From: Haematococcus lacustris
Lineage: Eukaryota; Chlorophyta; Chlorophyceae; Chlamydomonadales; Haematococcaceae
Assembly (NCBI GenBank): GCA_030144725.1
Contig: JASKMD010000025.1
Span: 5,443,208-5,507,207, forward strand
Reading direction: 5' to 3'
Length of the DNA: 64,000 nucleotides
The number at the start of each line of letters is the position of its first letter. The stretch's first letter is position 1. The translations under genes were made by a program, and so were the position numbers. The notes under the pieces are model-generated. The model was given only the letters and a program-made list of their open reading frames with translations. It searched no databases and was not told where the DNA came from. Below, piece by piece: positions 50,710-62,879 of the stretch.

Positions 50710-51159
50710 ACATAGCAGGCAGCCACATGCTAAGGGAGGAGCCCATGTGGCCTACAGCTGCATGCAGTTGAACATGCTGAGGGCTGAGTTTTACACAGCT
50801 GTCCAGCCGTGAAACCCCGCAGCCCCGCAGCCGTCCAGCTGCCCAACCACCCTTGAGCACACGCAGTGTGTTGGTTAAAGACTGGAAGGTTGCAAGGTCA
50901 AGGGGATTGCCTGCAACAAGACAGATTTAGTTGTTGGGAGCGGCATCATGCACAGGAGAGGCGTGTTGAGACAGCAATGTTGCATTGAACATGCACATGC
51001 GCAGTACAGGCACCGACCTAGTCTGTGGTGCAGTCTGGATGGCGGCTACAGCATGCTCTTTACTTCTTGTGTGGGGCTGCGACGGGTCTCTGCGCTCAGG
51101 GTCTGTGCAGCCTCCAGGCAGTCATGCCGCCATGGAGGGCCCACTAGCCTTTGACACAA

Positions 51160-53152
51160 TGGTCCACACTGCCGAGTGGCCGTCAGCTATAACGATGCTT
51201 GGCAGAGTTTGGGTTTGGGTTTGAGTTAGTCGTTGGTCAGCCAGCATTGGAAGCAGCTGGTTGAGACTTGACATGATTATAAGCATCAAGGCTAGGTGCA
51301 CAAAGCGTCTGGGTCTCGTGTTAAGTATAGTCCATGGCCTGGTCTTGCTGCCAGAGATGCAAGTTGTCAGCTCTCAGACCAGCAGTTGTGCCGCCATGAT
51401 CTGTTTTCGCAAACTACAGCTTGATCACAGATGCCATTCAGGATGTCCCAACATGGGGTTGGTAATCTTCATGCAAGTACTCTTTCAATACTGAACCGTT
51501 TTCGATAGCGTTCATCACACTGGCAGCTGCGAATTATTGCGCATCTACTGGCAAGCGGCGCGTTAACCCTTGCGAGTGAGGCCATGCCGGCGCAAGCGAG
51601 CGAGCGCGGAGCGGCGCAAGCGAGCGCGGACACACCTCAGCTGCTCCCTATCGATTGTTCTAGTGGTGAGTAGTGGCACCAATGAGGGAACTCCGCCTGG
51701 CATCCAGCCGGAAGTACAATCACAATACAGCTCGCCAGGCTCGCTCCGCGAGCCTTTTGTTGGTGCAGGCGGTGTTGGAGGGCCATCGTGGGGCTAGTAA
51801 TGACTCGACATTGCAGCGAGGTGCGAATGGATAGAGGTTTCTCTAGCCAGCCACACAACAAAAGGACCCCTTTGCACAAATCGGCATGTTGTGAGCTAAC
51901 CACTCTGATTTATTGGAATTTCGAGTCATTACTCTGTTCGTAACTCTACGACACAGCTGCTGGAATAGAAAGCACGGCAATCCATCAATCAGGCCCGCCA
52001 CCTCACCCTTTGGCGTGACCCGACTCTGCCTTGCAGAATTGACTAGCCTACTCCGCCCGCCTGGACCCTGCCCCCTCGCACCCCCTTGCAGCCCCACCAC
52101 CTCCCAGCCCCCGCAGAAGCCTCCCACCCCCTCCCACCCCCTCACTGCCCCCTCACTGCCCCGCCAACCCTTCCCACCCTCTCCCACCCCTTCCCAGCAC
52201 CTCCCAATGTCGCCCCCTGGCCCTAACAAGTCATTGCAAGACGCAAACCCATGAGTCCCAGCCGGCAGCGTGCTCATCTTGCAGCACTTGTAAAGTCACC
52301 AAGGGATGCTCATCTGCACAGTCCTAATGGCCTAAAAGCTACAGCAAGGAGGGCTCCCCAGGCCCTCCTGCTGCACCCCCCTGGCAGCAGCAGGCAGCTG
52401 GTGCTGGTGCTGCCCCTGACCTGCCCCCCCCTCCTGTTGCACCCCCCTGGCAGCAGCAGGCAGCTGGTGCTGGTGCTGCCCCTGGGCTGCCCACCCCTCT
52501 AGCTGAGCAGCAGGGGGTCAGGGCGGAGCTGGACACGAGCTCGACACGCAAGCAGAGGAGAGACACGCAGGCGGGAGGGATCGGACCCAACATGTCGAGC
52601 AAGGTAACATAGCAATGGCTACACACCTTGTGATGCACTACAGAGTGGCCAGGCCAACAGTACTGCTCACGAAGGGGTCAAGCATCGCAGCAGCCTTGCA
52701 TGTTTCCGAGCAAGAGTGGAGGGGCGTCTTTACATCGGTTTGGCGTGCCATGTGAATCGTTTTGACTGCGGCGATTGTTCCTCACTGTGTGCAGGTGCTC
52801 CTGGGCCACGTCGGTCGCGGCGGTCGGTCGCGACGAGGCCCGCATGAGCAAAAAGTGCATGGATTTGAATGTGAAGATTTGAGCCGCCATAGCACTCAGC
52901 ACAGTGCACAGTATATAATGATACAAGCTGCACCGCATAGCTGACAGAGTCCACTATCCAGGGATGTGCGAAACATAAATAGAAACCACGTGGCTGAGAC
53001 GCGGCGTCGTTTTGATTACCAGGGGTCGCTTTCCTATCATTTCCTGTCATTTTTTGTTAGTTGGGGTCGCCTGAATGCCATGCTTTGACTACTGAGATGT
53101 AAGGTGCGCCCATTAGCGTTGTTACACTGACGTAAGAGGGTGCCGATTCTCA
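51160..53152. repeat. Interspersed repeat R1, second copy, split by a TIR element
   Basis: Bases 51160-51437 and 53075-53152 together match 31659-32013. The split is at ATGCCAT, which is present on both sides of the insert. Confidence 0.8.
51438..53074. mobile_element. TIR DNA transposon, 1.64 kb, 7-bp target duplication
   Basis: The left end reads TCAGGATGTCCCAAC and the right end, on the other strand, TCAGGCGACCCCAAC. ATGCCAT flanks it at 51431-51437 and 53075-53081. No transposase was recognised. The interior has a GCGCAAGCGAGCGCGGA repeat near 51590 and a 62-bp CCCCCCTGGCAGCAGCAGGC repeat near 52375-52490. The superfamily is undetermined. Confidence 0.65.
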
Positions 53153-53270
53153 CAGTTTTGTCACGGCCAGGCAGGTCAACCCACACTTGTCACCCTGGAG
53201 CCTGGCTTGCCCCCGCTCTGACCCCCTCCGCGGCATGCTGCTGCCCAGCCCCGGAGCTGCGTGCAGTGCA

Positions 53271-53329
53271 GGGCATACATTGCTGACTACCAGCACATGG
53301 TGGACGACCTGCTGGACCTGATGGACCAG
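53271..53329 (+). pseudogene. Alpha/beta-hydrolase exon fragment next to copy E
   Basis: After a GTGCAG acceptor the frame reads YIADYQHMVDDLLDLMDQ, which resembles the helix preceding the nucleophile elbow in monoacylglycerol-lipase-like proteins. It stops at the 3' end of Fanzor copy E. The following segment of such a protein is found on the other strand at 26296-26371, next to copy C. Confidence 0.45.
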
Positions 53330-53374
53330 GTGGCGGCTCCATCCCTCTCTGACCCTCAGCCCCCTTGTCCCTCA

Positions 53375-53620
53375 CTAGGGCCTCCATTTGAGCCGGATCA
53401 GTAGTACCCACTAGCAGCCACTAGCGGGATTATACTAGTGGGCAATAGTGACCCGACTCAAACAGTGTTATTGGGCTGTGTGGAGTAAACCCAGTGCACA
53501 TGGCACATGAGCCCGCCTACCACCTACACTATTGCCTGACCCGAGGGCTATCGTGTAGAGTTGGCATGACCTGCATGCACTAATTGTAAGCTGATGACAG
53601 CTCAACAAAGGGGGCACACA
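53375..53620 (-). ncRNA. Candidate subfamily-2 guide RNA / conserved 3' tail, copy E
   Basis: These bases match the tails of C and D and are almost identical to D. The conserved block ends at CTAGTGAGGGACAAGGG on the minus strand, which defines the element end. Confidence 0.4.
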
Positions 53621-55351
53621 TTACTGTGCCTCAGCAGGCTGCTGCTGTTGCTGCTGGGCCTTGGGAGGCTTGTCTCGCAGCCGCTTGTAGCCCAGGCCAG
53701 GGTATTCCTTGTCCTTGGCTGGCAGAGCTCCCTGGTCTGGCCAGTAGCACAGCCCAAGCGGCCGCCACTTGCTCTCCCCAATGCGCTGCATGTTCAGCGC
53801 TGCATCGCAGTCCCTGTCCAGCCACCTGCCTGGCTGTGGCGCTGGCTTGGCTTTGACAGCCTTGCCTTTCCCTTTGCCCTTAGTGGGCTCAGCTGCCGGC
53901 TCAGCCTTGGTGCGCTTGCTGCGCTTGGCTGGCTGGGGAGTGCTGGGCCCTGGCTGTGAGGCTGCTGGGTGTGTGGCTTCCTGGCTGCTGCGTGGGGCCT
54001 GTGGGGGCTTGCGGGGAGCCACTACTGGGCACCACATCAGGCCCCGCACTGGCTGGCCATGCTCCTGGCTGCAGGCTGGGCGCACCAGGCGGGGTTCCAC
54101 CTGCCCTGCTGGGGGCTTCCAGCCTGCGGGTCTTGTGGCACTGAGTGTGTTCAGCTCCACCTCACAGGGCTGCTTGCCATTCACTGCTGAGCTGACCCGG
54201 GTGGTGCGGTGCTCATCCACGAGCACCACCCTGCCCCGCAGCTGGTCTGTGCCCCTGGGCCTGCACACCACCTTGCGGCAGGCACGCAACACCGCATCAG
54301 CACCCCACCCACCCCCAGTGCCAATGGTAATGCTGCTGCTGGAGTAATGCTGCTGCGGGGCCACCGCCAGCTGCATGGAGTGTGCGTCGATGGTGTTGGC
54401 GTCACCCGCCAGGTTGATGCTGCCCAGGTCATGCAGCTTGGCCAGCAGCGCCTGGTTGCTGGGGTCCTCAAAGGCTGGCATGAGCATGGGGTGGCGGTGC
54501 CAAACAAGGCGCCGCTGCAGCTGGTTGTAGCATGTCTTGTAGTTGGGGTTGGCGAAGAACTTGCAGAAGTCTTTCAGCTGCCTCAGCATCGCTGGGTCCT
54601 CGCAGTCAGGGGGCAAGGGAGGGCCAGTGGGTGCTGCAGGTGCAAGGGCTGCCAGGCGGGCGCTGCATCGCCTTGGGGGGAGCTGCCTGACTGGCTCCGG
54701 TTCTGACTCTGACTCCGAGTCAGGCTGTGGCTCTGGCTCAGAGTCACAATCTGACTCGGAGTCAGAGTCGGTGTCAAACTCCATGCTGGCAGGCTGCGCA
54801 GGGGCAGACTGGGCAGGGGCACGTGGGGGTAGGGGGGGTAGGGGGGGAGCATCAGGGGGTTGGGGGGGCTGCACGGCTGGAGGCTGAGGGGCGCTGGGGA
54901 AGCCCGGGGTAGGGTGGCCCACCAGGCATGTCAGAAAAATGCGCAAGACAAGCAATGAAGCGATGACGCGGAGCTGGGAGTGGATTTCAGCCCGCAGCCG
55001 GAGGTGCTCCCGCAGCTTGCGCCTCGTCTTCTTGCACCCGCGCAGCACTGCGCCCTTGGGGACCTTGATGACCTGCATGACCAAGCACAGTTGCCATTTT
55101 GACAGGCCAAGACAAAAGGCGGGGACACAAACAGTGCGGGGACACATAAGGCGGGGGCGCCACGTGTGCTGACGTGTGCGCGTGGTCCAGCCATCCCGAC
55201 GCTCCTGTCGTTACTTGCCTTGACGGGAACGAGTCGCTGCGAACAGGAGCGACGGGTTATCTCACAGCGCGTAGTTCACGTAGCTCACAGTCGGCTAGGG
55301 ACACGAACCTTCCTGTTTCTTGTCGCTACCCTTCCGCTTCTTCTTAGCCAT
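53621..55351 (-). CDS. Fanzor-like protein lacking RuvC-I, copy E (intact frame)
   Basis: The main exon runs from the CAG acceptor at 55072 to TAA at 53621, without interruption, about 483 codons. A conserved basic start MAKKKRK lies at 55351 but cannot be joined in phase with the splice sites I see, so the first exon is unresolved. Domains in order are a basic helical N-terminus (KKTRRKLREHLRLRAEIHS), a proline-rich and DSDSES-rich linker, a segment with DANTIDAHSMQLAV, RuvC-II as VVLVDEHRTTRVSS, a KGKGKGKAVKAK linker, and RuvC-III as WLDRDCDAALNM. The GxDPG motif is missing, so cleavage is unlikely. The protein could still bind RNA or DNA. Only one cysteine (RGLMWCP) of the zinc ribbon is left. 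Confidence 0.65.
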
Positions 55352-56312
55352 CACGCGATGCGCAGTGCGACGGGCGGTGGCCTTTTCAAGCAATTTGGGT
55401 TTCACGGGAGATTCATGGAGGGATGTCAACATGGACCACGTCGAACCAGCAGCGAATCGTCAGTCCTCGAACAACAGACCTCGTCAGTGTGCAGGTGGCA
55501 GCCCAGCAGGTCACCCTGGCTACCAAGGGGACAAACCAGGGTCAAAAGTCTAAGGCAGTCAGCAAGGCTTGCCTCCATGCCTTTGCCTAATTTAGAAGCC
55601 TGTACCCATGTCTTGAACTGCAGCCCTCCAACGCACGATTGGGCCTGCACCTGCAGAAGCTGAGTGCTGCAAGGTAGGTCCTTTGAGATTAGTCACAACG
55701 TACCGGGCGACAACCACTCATCCTGATGAGGATCAGCAGGGCTATTGTGAGCACCACAAACATTCCTGATTGACCTGCCTGGTGGGCTACCTGGAGAACC
55801 CCATCATGCCTTTAGTCCTGCCGAGCCCCTACACACTCTATGGCACCCCAGCCAGTGCTACCTCTTATGTTTGCCTTGCAAGTCTCCTGCTAAGGCAGGT
55901 CAGGCTGCCGGCCCATCGCTGCATCCCACCACACCCAGCCTTCACGGCTGCCTTCTGCAAGGCGGTGTGCTTCCTACTCCCCCCTAGCATGACTGCATTG
56001 TGGCCTGTGGCACACGCCGCTGCACTGCCAGATGTGACAGTGACAGGCCTGATGACAGACAGCCCCCAACACAACACCATGCACCTGCCATAACCTGCCA
56101 TTGCGGCCACAGGCGGGCAACCCATCCTAAGGGTGTCACACACACTGGCCCAGCCCACGCTGCTCCAGCCCTCCACCGCCTCATGCCCTGTTGCCCACGC
56201 AACTGCCCAGGGTCACCGAAGATAGTGATGCAGGCTGTGGCTGAGGCTGTGGGGGGTGACACTGTGCTGACAGAGCTGGGCGAGGTTGTCCAGTGTGGCA
56301 TGGCTGCCCAGC

Positions 56313-59300
56313 TCACTTCTTCGTCCCTGGCTGCAAGCACAGGACCATGATGCTGATGTCATCCTTGCTGCGTCCATCCACGGCCTGCTTCAACAGCAGG
56401 TCTGCAGCCTCCTGCGCGCACAACTGCCCATTACCCTCCTTGGCTGCAGCCTTGGCCAACAGGGCAGCCACCCGCCCCTCACTGACCACATCCCACAGCC
56501 CGTCTGAAGCCAGGACCAGGAAGGCAGGGGGGCTGCCAGCGGGCACCACCTCCACGCTGCTCACAAAGGGCTCGGCCAAGAAACCTAGGTCCTCGTCCTT
56601 GAGGAAGCTGCACAACAGGGCAGGGGGCAGAGGGGGAGGGGTGAATGGTCCAGGGTTTCTTCAGTTGAATACAGTAAAAGTATAGAGGTGACACGTAGGG
56701 GACACGTCATCAGACCAATAGGGGGTAGGGGAGGGCTGGGTGCCCTTGTGGGGTGGGGTTAGTCAGCATCGGACAAGCCAGAGATCAGCAGTACCCTCCG
56801 TACGCGTGTGAAGGGCTGGGAGCAAACATGGCGGTTCAGTTGAACAGTGGAGTGCAGGCAGGCTGACAGCCATGCAGGTGCAAAATCTTCCAGCTGACCG
56901 GCTTGCATGCATGCATGCCAGCTGGCTGTGACTACTCTGCCCGCACCCCTGCCGCCTCACCGGTCACCCAGCATGCGTGAGATGTTGAGGCCATACAGCC
57001 GCGTCCTCACAGTGTGACCCCGCTGCGCCAGGCGTGCCCGCTCCGCACCGCTGCTGGCAATGCGGTGGTCTGCAGTCAGCCTGACCCAGGTGGCCCCCTG
57101 GGGGGTCTCCCCCCACATGCTGCCACCCGCCCCCTGCTGGTTCACCGCCCGCATTGCATGGCCCAGGCTGGGCAGCACTGGGCGGCTGGGCTGGGGTGCC
57201 GGGCTTTGGGGTGGCTGCAGCGGCAGGGCGGAAGGTTCAAGGATTATGGTGGCAGCGCTGCCCAGCCCCGGTGTGCTGCCCTCAATCCTGGCTGCGGCAG
57301 TGGCAGCTGAGGCTGCGGCAGGCTTGCTGTGTGCCTCTGAGAGTGAGCCAGGAGCAGCAGCAGGAGCAGCAGCAGGAGCAGCAGCAGCCCCGGGGGCTAA
57401 GACCATAGGTAGAAGCGTATCACGCAAAGGCAGTGGCGTGTCGCCACCCCTGGTGCCTGCGCCACTGCCAACAGCATTGCTGCTGCTGCTGCTGCTGCTG
57501 CTGGTAATGGTGCTGGTGGTGGTGGTCCTTGCCTGTGCTGGTAGGTCTGTAGAGAGAGGCAGCTGGGCTTGGCTGCCATCCCCTGCCATGAGGCTCAGCT
57601 GTGTGAGCTGTGCAGGCAGTGGTGCAGGACTTCGAGGCTCGCTGCCAGCTCCCTCGCCTCCTGCCTCCTCCTCCACCACCCCTTCCATGCGGCCAGACCC
57701 CCCCTTGGCCCACTGCCATGCGCTGTCTATCTTGGCACGCTTGGGGGCTGCTGACTCGCCCCGGCTGGCGAGGCTGGTGCCTAGCAGCTGCTGGCCTGGC
57801 CCACTGCTGTGCTGCAGGGCGCTGGTGCTGGTGCTGGGCCCCCAGGAGTCGAGGGCAGGGGGTGGGGCCGTGGCAGGCGGGTGGGGCAGACGCACCAGCA
57901 AGGCAGCGCTGTCGCCCACGTTGGCAGTCTGCAGCATTCAGGGTGTGGAGGGGGAGGTGCTGGGTCGCGCAGGCAGTGCTGGGGTGCTGGCAGCAGGGTC
58001 AGTTGGGAGGTGCTGGCAGGAGTGGCAGTAGCAAGGTGCTGGCAGCAGGGGTCATCAGGGGGGAGCAGGCAGACATGATCTAGGCGAGCCAGTTAAAGGG
58101 ACATGCATTAGAGGGGCCAGGGGCAGGAGAGGAGAAGGGCATGGAGGTGGGGCGGGGTGAAGTGCGGTAAGGAAGGTTTGGGTCAGGTTCAGCGAGGGTT
58201 TGGGCTGGGTTTGGCTAGGGCAGGTCAGCTCCTGCAACAAGCAAGTGAATTGCAGGCAGCGCATCACACACAACTACTGCAACAAGCCCTAGCTACTGCA
58301 ACCTGGCCATACACCACAGGCAGGGTGAGTCAGGCCTCATGCCCCATTGAGTCATGAGCTAGTGAGTACAAGCAGAGTCCACAGCGGACAGAGCCAGGGC
58401 TGGAGGCAGGCATGGATGCAGTCAGGTGTAGGGGCATGCAAGGGCACGTCAGGAAGGTGACAGGGCGCAAGCAGGCAGGGAGGGAGGCAGGGCAAGGCAG
58501 ATGTGCTGACCTGCACCATCAGGCTGCCGTCCTCAGGGTTGAGTTGCAGCAGGACCAGTGTAGCGGTGCACCCCTCATCACTGGCAATCAGGGCATCTGC
58601 TTCCAGGAACAAGCTAGTCAGCCGCTCTGCTTGCTCCCTGGCTGCCAGTGCCGCTGCTGCTCCTGGTCCCTGTGCCATGAACTCTCCAGCTGCTGTCGCC
58701 GCTGCTCCAGCCCCTGTGGCTGTCACCTGGGCTGCTGCTGTGCTGCCTGCAGCAGCTGCCAACGCTGTGGAAGGGGCTGCCATGGGGTCGGTGACCGGGG
58801 CTGCAGCAGCTGCCAAAGGGATCAGGTAGGCTGCTGCCCCTGAGGCTGCCTGCAGGCCAGCCAACGCAGGCAGCTGGCACAAACACAGCCGGATAGCATC
58901 GCGCTCAGTGTAGCTGGCTACTGATGGATTGCATCATGGCGATGCCAAGTGTGCGTGCTATGTAGTGGGGGTGCAGAGTGGTGATGCACCTGCAGCACAG
59001 CGCCCTGGACTGCAAGGAGTGGGAGCACATGGGAGCACATAGCACGTGGTAGTGGCATGCCAATGTAGGATGGTGCAAGCTGCAGGGCAGCTGTGGCTGA
59101 CCATTCGATGACGCTAAAGGGCCTCCCTGCCTCTCAACCACCCTCCTCTACAAACCCTGGGCTAGGTTAAGGGGCAGCATGGCGGGCTGCACGCACCAGT
59201 TTCTGGCGCAGCAGACTAGGAACAATTTCAACAGCGGTGGTGGCAGCTTTCGCCCCATTATGGCCATCAAAGAGGGCGAGCAGGCCAGCGGTGTGGCAGC

Positions 59301-61929
59301 CCTCAAAGGGCAGCTCCCAGTGGACCTTGTCCTCACAGCCTGCAGGCGTGGCCAATGGAGGGTGGCCAAGTACAGGAAGTCAGGGCAATGCGGGCAGCCA
59401 GGCGGTAAGAGTGGCTGGGTAGGATAGGGAGTTTGGATGGAGTGGTGGGTCATGCAGCAAGGCGTGGGGCAAGACAGGCATACTGCCTTCGCACCCCGTC
59501 CCCGCCCTTGGCCCCCCAACCTGCGCCTGTCCCATCACCTACCTACATTCACGCGCTTGTGTTCGCTTCCCACCCTCTGGTGTACAGCCATGTTGATGCC
59601 CAAAGCTGGGTGGCACAGCAGAGCAGCCTGGGGCCCTTGCCCCGCATGGTGGCCTGACAGGGGCAGCTCAGCCCCCTGACCCCACGCCCCTTGCCCTGCG
59701 CCTGCTCCCGCTGCCACTGGCCCGGTCATTTTCACACTCAGCCCCCTGCGCTGTGCATTGCCCACCAAGGCCTGGCTGCCCATCCCTGCTGCTGTTGCCC
59801 CTGCTGCTCCTGCTGGCTGTGCAGTAGAAGTGGGGTCGGCACCGGCGCCTGAGGCAGGCTGCTCATGCTGGGGTGTGTGCTGGTGGTCGGCCATGGACAT
59901 GAGAGGGTGGGGCAGCGAGCCGGAGGGAGGGCCAGGGGGCAGGTGGCTTGGCTGGCAGCTGACAGAGAGGCGTGTGGAGCTGCCTACAGTGATGATGTCC
60001 CCTTCGCTCAGGGGCTGGGGCACCCCTGGCTTGCGGTTGTCCATGCCAATGGCGGTGCCATTGAGGGAGGTGCCGTTGAGGCTCCCCACGTCAACCTGCC
60101 GCATGCAAGGCGGTCTGAGCCATGGTGCAGGCAGCAGCAGTGGTGGTGGTGATGGTGGGCTGTCGAGGTGTAGGCGGCCCATGTGGACCTGGGATAACCG
60201 AGCCCACATGTGCAGGAACACCAGGTCGTGTGCGAGGCTGCATGATGCGCCCTCACAGGTCACCCACAGCTGCACCCACAGCTGCACCCACAGCGGCCAC
60301 CCACAGCTGCAGTCATGGCTGCTGCCTGGGCTCGACATGACACTTGCTGGTAGCCATGGGTGAAGCAGGCCTGCCTCTTCCTAGCTGCAATGCAGGCAAG
60401 GGAAGGCAGCTGCTGCAGCTGGCAAGAGGGGCATGAGCATGCAGAGACTGTGGGGCACCCACCAGCTCCCAGTGGGCCGCCCCTGGCTTCTGGCAGAAGC
60501 GCACCACCGCGTGCTGCCCAGACACCTCAGGGTCCTCGCTCAATGACAGGGCGGCGTCTGGAAAGCGGCCGATACGCAGCTGCATGCACAGGTGTGGGCC
60601 GCACACGGCATGGGGTGCAGCAGTACCTCTAGTACTGTGGCTAGTAGCGGACCCTGTCCCCCGATGTGGCCCATGCTGCTGCCCACTGTTGACACGATGC
60701 TGCTCACCATGTGGGTATGGTGGTGATGATGGCTGTGGCAATGGCTGTGATAATGGCAGGGTCAGGGTCACATGTAGCATGCGCTAGGGGTGGCATGTCT
60801 GGCAAATCACGGCACAATCTGCAGAGCCATTCTCCTGATGCCCCCATGACACATAGCTATGCAGCTCTATAGCCATGGTTTGAACAAGATAGCCTCCACA
60901 AGTCACAGTTAGGGTTGAGACCCACGGTTGCTGTCCCTGCTGCTTGGGCAGGGTTGCACGGTGGTAACCCTGGCCCTCACCCTAATCCTAGCCATTGAAC
61001 TCAATAGCATTGCCTGGCTGCTGCTCACCTCTGCCTGTATGTCCAGGCTGTCTAGGATGCGGCCTGTGGCTGGGCCAGACAGCACCTCCAACCTCAGGTG
61101 GGGCTTGCACAGTCCACCAGCCACCGTTGCCAGTTTCTGGGCACTGTCTCCTTCCAGCTGGGCTGCATCTGGTAGGTTGACTGGAGGCGGTGCCAGCTCT
61201 GACACCAGCTGCATGGCCTGCTGCAAACCATATGGCTGATGCTCTGGCCCAGTGACAGCTGGTGCGAGGGAGTCAGCAATGTCGAGAATGCTGTGTGTGG
61301 CCAAACTCGGCACGGCAGGGGATGTGGGCTTGGGGACATGGAACTTGGGTGGACCCAGCTCAACATCCAGCAGATCTTGCAAGTGCTCCATTGCTGAAGG
61401 GCTACATGTGCTGCTGTCCTCGCCGAGCATGTCACCTGAGCCTGCCGACAGCTGCAGCAACAGAGGCTGAACATCGAGCTCCGTCACTGGGCTAATGCCA
61501 GGCTTGGGGAAGGGCTGGACTGTATCGATAATAGGTTTATCAACCCTGTTGCATGGGTCCTCGTGACAGGAAGCGACTGCAGAAGCCTCTAGCTGCGTCG
61601 CGTCTACTGACAGTCCGAGGCTGTCTGCTAAACTGTGCGCAGTAGGAGGGGAGCCCCTGAGATGGCCCGCGGCATGGAGAACAGCACTTGTCAAGGGCTC
61701 GTTTCCGAGCAGTGCCTCTTGCTCAGGAGACGGTACAGGCGATGAGAACCGCTGAGAAGCACAGGCGACAGGTCGGTTTGTCGACCCTGCCGCTGAAATT
61801 CTTGATGACAGCTGCCTGAAGACTCACTGAGTTATGCTTCTTGCGCTTCCGGCAGAAGAACAGGGCGTTTAACACAAACGCAAACGCGGACGCGGCAAGA
61901 GAGCAGAAGAGTCGCTTACAGTTCATCAC
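56313..61929 (-). CDS. Membrane-anchored FHA-PP2C protein phosphatase (KAPP-like)
   Basis: Minus-strand exons give an N-terminal signal anchor (FCSLAASAFAFVLNALFFCR then RKRKK, 61929 on), a low-complexity linker (about 61750-61029), and an FHA domain split over 60579-60463 (LRIGRFPDAAL, SGQHAVV) and 60095-59543 (DVGSLNGTSLNG, EGDIITVG). A PP2C catalytic domain follows: GLLALFDGHNGAKAA (exon from 59339), ATLVLLQLNPEDGSLMVQ (to 58511), TANVGDSAALLV (57929), LTADH and SRMLGDR (to 56961), FLKDEDLGFL, LVLASDGLWDV and SKDDISIMVL (56607-56313). The metal-binding aspartates are present. PP2Cs remove phosphate from Ser/Thr. In plants this domain order is the kinase-associated phosphatase that binds receptor kinases through its FHA domain. 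The catalytic domain carries long Ala/Ser-rich inserts. Exon borders near 61780 and 59170-58915 are not settled. Confidence 0.85.
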
Positions 61930-62879
61930 TGCGTTAGCTATGCTGCCGCTCTCATCTCAATTACTAGAGAGCTGACACCCTTCATTATGGAGAAAAAAGC
62001 GGTTTTGGCCATGGGCAGAAGAAGACAGGGTTGTACCTAGGGTTGGCCTGCACGTTATCAATACCCGCTCTCCATGGTTATAGTCTTTGGTATTTGATGC
62101 CTTGCACAGGTATCAATACCTGGCATGTGCGTAACTCGAAGCACGATGCGAGCCGATTAGCGCTAGTCTATGTACTAACCTGGAGCCATCGTCCTTAACA
62201 GCGACGGCGCTCTCTGGCTTATAAAATACAAGAAGAAACAAGAAAAACACATCATGATTCATGAAGAAACAAAGAGGCCAACCCAAGACACATACGTAGG
62301 ATTGTTTCTAGTCTTGAGATTTTCATAGCAGCAGTGGCTAAGGTGGCCTTGATGGGATTTGTTGCATACCTTCGTAGAAAACACCAAACTTTGTGAGCAG
62401 ACTAAACCAATCGGTGTATACCAATCACTAGTGAACGCAACGTTGCTTACGTTACGTTCTCGTTCCTTTAACTGTTAATGGTGCTTCAAATGTATACGGT
62501 GAAGGAAACAAGTCTCAGCAACGCATGTAGTGACTGGACTAATCTAGTAGAGTCTGAGTGGACAGAAACCAGTCTGAAAAGGTATAGTCTACGAATCATA
62601 GTTATGTGCAGGCAGTTCGAGCTGTATACAGTCATGAAACATGTGGCTATAGGCACATGGTGTTCAGCATAGCATGCACCAACGCACCAGCCGTTGGTCA
62701 TGAATGGAAACAATTCAATGGTGGCACCGCAGGATGTCAACCCATCACGCTTGCAGCTGCTGTGCAATGCTTGGGCTGCTGCTATTCCCACAGTGTCATG
62801 TGCGGTCACGTGGAACAAAACATGCCATGGGCGCCATTTGTCGCGGGAGAGGTCCAGGAGTGCATACGAAGCAAAGCTG
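61930..62879. other. Intergenic region between two minus-strand genes
   Basis: This stretch is more AT-rich than its surroundings, with AAGAAACAAGAAAAACAC words near 62230. It should contain the promoter of the phosphatase gene and the 3' end of the next gene. I see no convincing coding frame. Confidence 0.5.

Larger units (their letters stand above)
53357..55451 (-). mobile_element. Fanzor-like element subfamily 2, copy E
   Basis: The body is about 98% identical to copy C in opposite orientation. Its 3' flank reads GGCTGAGGGTCAGAG on the minus strand, which equals the 5' flank of copy C. I could not find a matching repeat at its own 5' end (near 55451). Confidence 0.7.

Noticed and set aside
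57060..58031. Plus-strand frame of 323 codons
   Set aside because: It is the antisense shadow of the PP2C exon at 57929-56961, which carries clear catalytic motifs on the minus strand.
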